Assembly (NCBI GenBank): GCA_028712695.1
Contig: JAQTQZ010000010.1
Coordinates: 1 to 64,000, forward strand
Reading direction: 5' to 3'
Source: Methylovulum sp.
Lineage (GTDB): Bacteria > Pseudomonadota > Gammaproteobacteria > Methylococcales > Methylomonadaceae
DNA: 64,000 bases
This document shows, piece by piece, positions 52,751 to 60,214 of this stretch; position 1 is the first letter of the stretch; each line of letters begins with the position of its first letter. A program made the translations under genes and the position numbers. Below the pieces are notes generated by a model. It worked only from the letters and a program-made list of their open reading frames with translations, was not told the DNA's origin and ran no database searches.

Positions 52751-55603
52751 ATGAGCAAGCAAACCAATACAATTAATACCAAGCCAACATTTATTACCCG
52801 CATCAGTCCAGTGCTGACTGATTTTGGGGCGGATGACCAGGCTTCCCGTGTTGTAGTACAGACGGATGGCAAGATAGTGGTGGCCGGTACACGCTTTTTC
52901 GATCCTATGATAGGGCCTGGTAATTATGACGCGGATTTTGCGGTGGCCCGTTATAACGGTAATGGTGATTTGGACACTAGCTTCAGCGGCAATGGACAGT
53001 TGACAACAAAAATGTCTAACAATTCGTTTGCATCTAGCATAGCAATGCAGGATGACGGCAAGATTTTAGTGGTTGGCAGCAGCGGCTTTTTTTCTGACTT
53101 CGTTGACAGTTATTACGAGTTTACCCTGGCCCGCTACAACAGCAATGGCAGTTTGGACACCGGCTTTAGTGGCGACGGCATAGTGACAGCCGTTTTTTCT
53201 GGAAACATTAATAATGCTTATAGTGTTGCCTTGCAACGCGATGGTAAGATTTTAGTCGCAGGTCAAACGGGTAGCCAACACGCCTATGATGGTTTTGGAA
53301 GCTATGATTTCGGGTTGGTACGTTACAACGGCAATGGCAGTTTGGACACTAGCTTTAGTGGGGACGGCAAAGTGACCACTGATCTTGGCTTTGACAATGA
53401 TGCCGCCCATAGTGTGCTTGTGCAACCCAATGGCAAGATTGTCGCTGCCGGCACGACTGGTTTGGTGCGGTATAACAGCGATGGCAGTTTGGACGGCAGC
53501 TTTAGCGGCGATGGCAAGCTTCCTACTGATTTCTCCATTTCCAATGCCATGTTGCAGGCTGACGGCAAACTTATAGTTGCGGGTGACAAAAACTTGGCCC
53601 GTTATAACAGCGACGGCAGTTTGGATAACAGCTTTAGTGGTGACGGCAAAGTGATGGCTGATTTCCCTATTGCCAGTTCCCTGTTGCAGGCTGATGGCAA
53701 GCTTGTGGTTGCGGGTGACAAAAACTTGGCACGTTATAACAGCGATGGCAGTTTGGATAACAGCTTTAGTGGCGACGGCAAAGTGAGGGTTGATTTCCCT
53801 ATTGCCAGTGTCACTTTGCAACCCGATGGCAAGATCGTAATTGCAGGGGAAGGCCCTATTAATGCGGATGATTTTACCCATGATTTCGCAGTGGCGCGTT
53901 ATAACAGCGACGGCTCATTAGATAACTCTTTCGGTACGCTCAGCAATTCTTTAAGCAACACCATCAACACCAAGGAAAACGCCGCACCCGTCATTATCAA
54001 TGACAATGTTCAAGTCGGCGATGCCGAACTGGATGCGTTAAATGCTGGCAACGGCAATTACTATGGCGCCAGCTTAACCTTGATGCGCCATAGTGGTGCT
54101 AAAGCGGATGATGTTTTTGCTGCTGGTTCTGGTGGCACACTCAGCCTGACGGACAACAGCATCACCCTTAACGGCAAGGTAGTTGGCAGTAGCGAACAAA
54201 TGTTAGGGAAATTAACCCTTCACTTCACCACAGCCACCACGCAACAGGTCAATAGCACGTTGCAACAGCTCGCTTACCGCAATAGCTCCGAGCAACCACC
54301 CGCAACCATACAACTGGATTGGGCTTTTAATGACGGCGACCGTATTAATCCATTATCGACCACAGGTTTCACAGTTATTAAAATCGCCCCATCCAATGAT
54401 GCCCCGCACGGCTATGTTTCCATTAACGGCATTATTGCCCAAGGCCAAACCCTGACAGCCAGCAACAACCTTACCGATGCCGATGGCTTAGGCACCATCA
54501 ACTATCAATGGCAGTCCAGTCCAGATGGTCACGCATGGAGCAATTTATCCACCGGAACCGATATTGTTTTGACCCGCACCCTGCTTGCCCAACAGATCAA
54601 GTTGATCGCCTTCTATACTGACGGACAAGGCTTCAACAATAGCGTTTACAGTATTCAAGGCACAAAAAACAATGATGAGCTCTTTGGTGGTGCCGGAAAC
54701 CAGCGCTTGAGCGGTGGCGATGGCAATGACAGCTTGCTGGGTGGGCGCGGCAATGATGTCATGGACGGTGGCAATGGCAAAGATTGGGCGCAATACTGGA
54801 CGGCAAGCGCAGGAGTGACAGTAAACTTGGGGCTGACCACTGCGCAAAACACCCTAGGTGCGGGCACCGACACCTTGATAGCCATCGAAAACATCAACGG
54901 CAGCCACTTAAACGACACCTTGATCGGCGACGCCTTGGACAACGCCCTTTATGGCGAGGCGGGCGATGACAAACTCAACGGTGGTGGTGGCAATGACAGC
55001 TTGCTGGGTGGGCGTGGTGATGATGCCATGGATGGCGGCAATGGCAGGGACTGGGCGCAATACTGGACGGCAAACGCAGGGGTGACAGTGAACCTGCGGC
55101 TGACTGTTGCGCAAAACACGGTCGGAGCCGGTAAAGACACCCTGCGAAACTTCGAAAATATTAGTGGCAGTGGTTTTAACGACACCTTAATTGGCAATGC
55201 CTTAAATAATATTTTGTTAGGCGGTGCGGGTAATGACACCTTAAATGGCAGCTTGGGCAACGACAGGCTAAAGGGAGGCGCAGGGCAAGACACTTTTGTG
55301 TTCAATACCCCACTGGGTGTTAGCAACATAGACACTATCATTGACTTTAGCGTCGCCGATGACACGATTAAACTGGATAACAGTATTTTTATCGCTTTAA
55401 CTTCTACAGGTGTGTTGGCAGCCAATGCTTTTAAAGTCATCGGTAACGGAAATTCGATAGATGACGATGACCACATCCTTTACAACACGGCTTCAGGCGG
55501 GTTGTTCTACGATGCCGATGGTAGCGGCGTATCCACTTCGGTACAGATTGGGATTATCGGCAAAGGGCTGGCTGTCACGCAAGCGGATTTCATGGTGGTT
55601 TAA
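52751..55603 (+). CDS. large delta-60 repeat / RTX-type secreted protein
   Basis: 950 aa without an N-terminal signal peptide. The N-terminal 400 residues hold seven delta-60 repeats (for example NSDGSLDNSFSGDGKV with DGKIVVAG). The middle resembles cadherin-like or Ig-like stretches. From about residue 640 there are nonapeptide GGxGxDxLxG calcium-binding repeats, including an 89-residue block duplicated in tandem (267-bp period). The C-terminal DTFVFNTPLGVSNIDTIIDF and following strands look like a type I secretion signal. ABC transporter genes for export are not in the window. Probably cell-surface or extracellular; function unknown. Confidence 0.8.
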   Translation: MSKQTNTINTKPTFITRISPVLTDFGADDQASRVVVQTDGKIVVAGTRFFDPMIGPGNYDADFAVARYNGNGDLDTSFSGNGQLTTKMSNNSFASSIAMQDDGKILVVGSSGFFSDFVDSYYEFTLARYNSNGSLDTGFSGDGIVTAVFSGNINNAYSVALQRDGKILVAGQTGSQHAYDGFGSYDFGLVRYNGNGSLDTSFSGDGKVTTDLGFDNDAAHSVLVQPNGKIVAAGTTGLVRYNSDGSLDGSFSGDGKLPTDFSISNAMLQADGKLIVAGDKNLARYNSDGSLDNSFSGDGKVMADFPIASSLLQADGKLVVAGDKNLARYNSDGSLDNSFSGDGKVRVDFPIASVTLQPDGKIVIAGEGPINADDFTHDFAVARYNSDGSLDNSFGTLSNSLSNTINTKENAAPVIINDNVQVGDAELDALNAGNGNYYGASLTLMRHSGAKADDVFAAGSGGTLSLTDNSITLNGKVVGSSEQMLGKLTLHFTTATTQQVNSTLQQLAYRNSSEQPPATIQLDWAFNDGDRINPLSTTGFTVIKIAPSNDAPHGYVSINGIIAQGQTLTASNNLTDADGLGTINYQWQSSPDGHAWSNLSTGTDIVLTRTLLAQQIKLIAFYTDGQGFNNSVYSIQGTKNNDELFGGAGNQRLSGGDGNDSLLGGRGNDVMDGGNGKDWAQYWTASAGVTVNLGLTTAQNTLGAGTDTLIAIENINGSHLNDTLIGDALDNALYGEAGDDKLNGGGGNDSLLGGRGDDAMDGGNGRDWAQYWTANAGVTVNLRLTVAQNTVGAGKDTLRNFENISGSGFNDTLIGNALNNILLGGAGNDTLNGSLGNDRLKGGAGQDTFVFNTPLGVSNIDTIIDFSVADDTIKLDNSIFIALTSTGVLAANAFKVIGNGNSIDDDDHILYNTASGGLFYDADGSGVSTSVQIGIIGKGLAVTQADFMVV

Positions 55604-55729
55604 AAGCCAAACAAGGATACGGCACCTTGGGATGAGGAGTGCCGTTAGATTTGCATCCGTAGAGATAATGACCGGATGTTGGGCGTTATGATACGGATGG
55701 GGTGTATTCCGCAAACACTATAAAACTAA

Positions 55730-56116
55730 CTAATCTACCGATTTTTCTGTTGGCATGAGATACCACAAAACAAATGCGACAAGAAATAAAGCGGGCACAT
55801 CACCCAACAGGTTTATCCGGTCGGTTTCATCAACAATGGCGTAATAGAACATGACGCCACCATGGACAATGTTTGACCAAACCGTAAACCATATCAGGCT
55901 GGCATTGGCTGACGGGTCTTTGGCTGCTTGATACAAGAATACCCCCAAGGTGGCGTAAACGCCCATAATCATGTGCTCGTATTCAGGTTGTGCCGGTGTC
56001 CAGCCCCAACCCGCAGGCCATATCCACATCATCATTAACGGTACGCCGACGACATAAATGACACCGATCACTTTTAACGCAGTTTTTAAATAAGCTAGCT
56101 TTTGTTCGGGCTGCAT
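55730..56116 (-). CDS. DUF6632-like membrane protein
   Basis: 128 aa, four hydrophobic segments. The conserved pattern MGVYATLGVFLYQAAKDPSANASLIWFTVWSNIVHGGVM then LLGDVPALFLVAFVLW fits a DUF6632-type small membrane protein (family assignment from memory). The partial copy at 52621-52720 on the other side of the RTX gene shows this gene was once duplicated. Confidence 0.65.
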   Translation of the reverse strand: MQPEQKLAYLKTALKVIGVIYVVGVPLMMMWIWPAGWGWTPAQPEYEHMIMGVYATLGVFLYQAAKDPSANASLIWFTVWSNIVHGGVMFYYAIVDETDRINLLGDVPALFLVAFVLWYLMPTEKSVD

Positions 56117-56451
56117 ACAATTTTCTCCAGATAGCGGTCAAGTTAAGTGCTAATTTGTCATTGTAACTGGTTTCATAACGTTTTCAGTTCTTATAAGGAA
56201 GGTTTAAATTCCGTTTTATTTTCCATTCTTAACAAACAACTGTTTTATTTTTCTCGAATTAGACGTGATGATAAAACGGGTCAACCCCCAGGCAGCCTAA
56301 TAACCCCATCAATCCGCGCTATCACGTCCAACACCAAGTCGCGTTTTTCGCGGGCGATGCGGTATGCTCGCGAATTTATTAGCATAATTAAAAGTACGCG
56401 ATTAAAATCGCTGACTACCCCGCATACATTTAAACTAAGCCTAACTTAACT
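56117..56451. other. intergenic region before the 305-aa gene
   Basis: About 335 bp, AT-rich, between divergent genes. No convincing gene, promoter or repeat is seen; an open frame at 56147-56449 has no start context or recognisable content. Confidence 0.4.
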
Positions 56452-57369
56452 ATGAAGCCTGAAACTGAACGCTTTCTCTACCAACTAAGCAGATCAAGCG
56501 AGGCTCAGAAAGCGGCTATTGCTGATAATTGCCGTTTTGATGAGCGTGTTGCACCATTACGTTGGGATAAATTTGAGAACCGCTTGCTTGATCCGGCAAA
56601 ACCGGATTGGGCAGATTGGAGTGAAGCGGACAAGTTAAATTATGAAGACAGCGTTACAGTGCTTAGCACCAGCATTCCTGACAGCTTTCTTGATCTTAAC
56701 CAAACTGCTTGGCTTCAAGGCATAGCGACTAATCGTACAGTAGTGCGCTTGGAACATTTGGAACGCTTACTAAGCAAAGAAAATTTGAGTTTTAACACCC
56801 TACAAGACCTACTTAACAGTAAGGATGTTGATGAGCAAAAGCGCTTAGAGTCGCTTATACAAAGTTGGAACAATGCGCGTGATGGTCGGCCCATGTTTGC
56901 CGCCTTTTATGACGAAGTTCAAGCTGAAGCCGATCACGACAACTGGCAACACCAACTGCGTGACCGCTTGGGACTAGGGCATTATGGCTCTGATAAAGGC
57001 GTGACTATACCCGTTGCCTTGATGCGTTATTCCTTGGATGAAGTCGTCGCTCACAAAGTCCCCAACGCTTTTGCCTTGCCTACCGTGCTTGATGGCGGTA
57101 TGCACGAATTTTACTTCCCTGTGCCCAAATCGCATCCTTACGGCGCGACTTTGCATCTTGCACCAGATCGGGCCGATACTCTGACTGCAGAAATGCTGCA
57201 TTACCGCATCGACTACCAACCTAAACACCTCTGGAAAATAGCGATGATTACCCGTCCGCATAATGTCGAAGACAATAGTTTACGTGAGACGAGGGATTTG
57301 CATTTATTAGCCTTACAAGAGGCAACAGACCGTCCTGATTTTGGTGAAACGATGGAGGGTCGGAAATGA
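56452..57369 (+). CDS. uncharacterised 305-aa protein coupled to a TPR protein
   Basis: No family recognised. Soluble, mildly acidic; the middle is helical (SLIQSWNNARDGRPMFAAFYDEV), the C-terminal half richer in strands with PVALMRYSLDEV, GGMHEFYFPVPKSHPYGATLHLAPDRADT and LLHYRIDYQPKHLWKIA. Its stop overlaps the following ATG (ATGA), so the two proteins are probably made together and interact. Confidence 0.6.
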   Translation: MKPETERFLYQLSRSSEAQKAAIADNCRFDERVAPLRWDKFENRLLDPAKPDWADWSEADKLNYEDSVTVLSTSIPDSFLDLNQTAWLQGIATNRTVVRLEHLERLLSKENLSFNTLQDLLNSKDVDEQKRLESLIQSWNNARDGRPMFAAFYDEVQAEADHDNWQHQLRDRLGLGHYGSDKGVTIPVALMRYSLDEVVAHKVPNAFALPTVLDGGMHEFYFPVPKSHPYGATLHLAPDRADTLTAEMLHYRIDYQPKHLWKIAMITRPHNVEDNSLRETRDLHLLALQEATDRPDFGETMEGRK

Positions 57370-59711
57370 ATAAGTGGTACACCGATTTCCTCAACAATCC
57401 AAACCAAGCGATCACAGATTTATTTAGCGGCAGAGCCGGTTTAGGTTCAAGTTTGCGCTTAGATATTCCAGAGCTGTTATATCAGGAGTTTCCCGATACA
57501 CCAGAATTCACCGAGCCACGGCAACTGCTCGATCATGCCTTGTTGCATTGGCTAAACACCATGCGCAGTGACTATGCCGCACAAGTAAGACGCTTAGGTT
57601 ACGGCATATACAGCAAACGGCTGTGTGACGCGCTCACTAGCATACAGTTACTGGATTTGCCGATCACAACCTATCACCTGCGAGAAACTGCAAGCAGTTG
57701 GCTCAACTGGCTGGCTCCTTTGCGCCTGGCTCCCGAACGCGACCCCGCGTTGGAATACTGGCGCGTATTGACGCATCGGCAAGACCAACATGCCAGCCCG
57801 GCGCCGTGGCTACAGTTGGCTGACGACCCGCGCCCCGAGTATCTGAGCGTTGCATTAGTCGGCTTACAACGCCTGCCCAATGGTCACGATGCGCGGCGTA
57901 ATCAACAAACGCAATTATTTGCGTTGTTGCAGCATGCAGTATTATTGCCCGATAGCGGAAAAGCCTGCCAATTTTTTAACCAACACTTTGCGGCCTTGCG
58001 AGCCACTTATCCCGCCGCGCCGGATCATTGGCAAATGCTGTTGGAAACAGTCATTCGAGGTTTTAAGGTGCAAACGGCTATTGCCAGAGACTTGCTGGAA
58101 AATTTACAGCAACCGGCTAAACCACAACGTGCCACGTCCCCGATTTTTGCTCAGCCAGCCGATAAAGCCGAAACTGATACGTTGTTAGACGACATCAAGA
58201 CATCGCGCCATTCTGCCGAGGCTTTGGCGCAGCGCCTATTCACGACGTTGGAGAAGAATTACGCCTACAGTCAAGCCACAGGCGACAGCTATTTTTTTGT
58301 CACTACGCTTAGTAACTTAGGGGAGCGCCTATTAAAACGACATAAACTGTCGGCGGCAGCCCTGAATCGTTTGCAATTGATGGTTGAGCGCGGTTTAAGC
58401 CTGCAACCTATGAATCAGTTTGTCTGGATGTTATGGGCAAACTGCTTGGCGCATTCGGGACACAGCGATGCCCAACAGTGGGTATTACGAGAGGCTGTGC
58501 GATTATTTCCTAATAATGAAGCGTCGTTCGTAGAACTGGCACGGTTGTTAATGCGGCAAGGCAACGACCAGGAAGCCGAACGCTGGTTGCGGGATGTAGT
58601 TGAACGTAGTCCTAATAATGAACCGTCCCGCGTGGAACTGGCGCGGCTGTTAATGCGGCAAGGCAACGATCAAGAAGCCGAACACTGGTTGCGGGAAGCG
58701 GCTGAACGTAATCCTAATGCTGAACCGTCCCGCGTGGAACTGGCGCGGCTGTTAATGCGGCAAGGCAACGATCAAGAAGCCGAACGCTGGTTGCGGGATG
58801 TGGTTGAGCGTAGTCCTAATAATGAACCGTCCCGCGTGGAACTGGCGCGGCTGTTAATGCGGCAAGGTAACGATCAAGAAGCCGAACGCTGGTTGCGGGA
58901 TGTGGTTGAACGTAGTCCCAATAATGAACCATCCCGCGTAGTCTTAGCCAAACTTTGGGTTAAACAAGGTAAAACGCCAGAAGCAGAAGGCTTGTTGACG
59001 AAATTTTTAGACCGTTATCCGCAAAACAACCAAGCACAGAAGTTGTTAAAGACGATCAAAAATGGCAGCATTGATTTGTCATCTTGGCTTGATTTTGACG
59101 CTGATGACGGCATTGACCATGAAATACAAAGCGCGTCAAAACTCAGCCACAACCAACAAGCCAGTGATAGCTCTGTACCAAGCATCGCGGACAATGATCA
59201 ACCTAGCCTTACTCAGTCTAAAACCATGTCCGATTTATTAAGCGAATTACAACGCCGCGCCCGGTTGCAAAGTGAATTTAACCAAGCGCGAAGCTTATCT
59301 GCCGATACGGATTACATTCTCCAAGAAGCAGAAAAAGGCGATGCTTTAGCGTGTTTTTATCAGCAATGGCTGAAATCCGATGAAGCTTTAAATCTGCCCC
59401 CCCACGCTTGGGCAGCACACGCCTGTCGCTTATACCAAACGCGCGCACCTGAAACAGACTGGCAACAACTCAACCAAACTTTTCCGGAACACCGTTTGGC
59501 GAATCGTTATTTGCACTTGCAGACAGTAGAAGACGAAAATGAAACCGCTGCTCTACTGAAAAAACTATCTAGCGATGCAAACGCGTTAACACCGCTGCAA
59601 CAATTCATCTATCAAGCCTTAGAAGCAGACAATCCGCCTGACCATGACAACTTGGCCCTAGCCGTGCTCGCCAGCGACGCCGCCAGTGCACCTCAGATTG
59701 TTAGTTGTTAA
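57366..59711 (+). CDS. large TPR-repeat protein
   Basis: 781 aa, soluble. Residues 1-360 are helical without a recognised family. Residues 385-554 are five 34-residue TPR-type repeats (VELARLLMRQGNDQEAERWL...), the first four nearly identical in DNA. A low-complexity acidic segment and another helical domain complete the protein. It likely scaffolds protein interactions with the 305-aa partner. No enzymatic motif is seen. Confidence 0.7.
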   Translation: MNKWYTDFLNNPNQAITDLFSGRAGLGSSLRLDIPELLYQEFPDTPEFTEPRQLLDHALLHWLNTMRSDYAAQVRRLGYGIYSKRLCDALTSIQLLDLPITTYHLRETASSWLNWLAPLRLAPERDPALEYWRVLTHRQDQHASPAPWLQLADDPRPEYLSVALVGLQRLPNGHDARRNQQTQLFALLQHAVLLPDSGKACQFFNQHFAALRATYPAAPDHWQMLLETVIRGFKVQTAIARDLLENLQQPAKPQRATSPIFAQPADKAETDTLLDDIKTSRHSAEALAQRLFTTLEKNYAYSQATGDSYFFVTTLSNLGERLLKRHKLSAAALNRLQLMVERGLSLQPMNQFVWMLWANCLAHSGHSDAQQWVLREAVRLFPNNEASFVELARLLMRQGNDQEAERWLRDVVERSPNNEPSRVELARLLMRQGNDQEAEHWLREAAERNPNAEPSRVELARLLMRQGNDQEAERWLRDVVERSPNNEPSRVELARLLMRQGNDQEAERWLRDVVERSPNNEPSRVVLAKLWVKQGKTPEAEGLLTKFLDRYPQNNQAQKLLKTIKNGSIDLSSWLDFDADDGIDHEIQSASKLSHNQQASDSSVPSIADNDQPSLTQSKTMSDLLSELQRRARLQSEFNQARSLSADTDYILQEAEKGDALACFYQQWLKSDEALNLPPHAWAAHACRLYQTRAPETDWQQLNQTFPEHRLANRYLHLQTVEDENETAALLKKLSSDANALTPLQQFIYQALEADNPPDHDNLALAVLASDAASAPQIVSC
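58518..59027 (+). repeat. five tandem 102-bp TPR-coding repeats
   Basis: Units begin at 58518, 58620, 58722, 58824 and 58926. Units 1-4 are almost identical, unit 5 is diverged. Recent slippage or gene conversion is likely; copy number may vary. Confidence 0.92.
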
Positions 59712-60214
59712 CTACTGATGTTGCGCACCTATTTTTTAAAATCAATGAGTTACAGCTTTTTGAATTCGCTACAGCCATTAGTGCTTCTGAACGCCCGTGT
59801 ATTGTCAGTTATCAAGTTGTACCAAATCAGTTTGAAATTCCGCACTCAGCTTTGAATCTATCAGCGAAACAGGTTTATCCAAGTAGGCGTATTAGTTGAT
59901 CCGTAATGCTTTGGGTGCTTATGGATGGATGTGTTGAAACGTTAAAGACGGCGTTTCAAATCCCATTCCGTTATCCTTCTTGCTATAACAACAAAACTGT
60001 TGCGCAACAGTTTTGTTGCGTAGTTTTTGGTGTCACTTACAGAATCGAGCTACTTTCCAAGCAAACAAGATCCGCCAAACTCCCCACATCCCAACATTTT
60101 CCCTTCGGAGAAGGTGTTTTTGCATGTGCGTAGATATACTTTAAACGGTCTAGTTTTCGGTTTTTTGTGTAGGGTACGCTGCAAAAGCTGAAAATATACC
60201 TAGGCTAATGGCGA
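59712..60214. other. intergenic region between convergent genes
   Basis: About 500 bp with no credible gene. It holds the 30-bp palindrome at 59989 and, near 60171, a half-site of the GTAGGGT-type repeat seen at 42719-42767. Confidence 0.4.
59989..60018. repeat. 30-bp perfect palindrome
   Basis: Perfect 15-base arms (CAACAAAACTGTTGC and complement) with no loop. Position between convergent genes fits a transcription terminator in either direction; a protein-binding site is also possible. Confidence 0.8.

Noticed and set aside
53252-53881. 209-codon open frame on the minus strand inside the RTX gene
   Set aside because: It is an antisense shadow of the delta-60 repeats; repetitive coding DNA often leaves the opposite strand open.
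56147-56449. 100-codon plus-strand frame in the gap before the 305-aa gene
   Set aside because: No ribosome site, no recognisable domain, and it lies in an AT-rich divergent gap.
59705-59899. 64-codon frame after the TPR gene
   Set aside because: No start context or family; probably chance.
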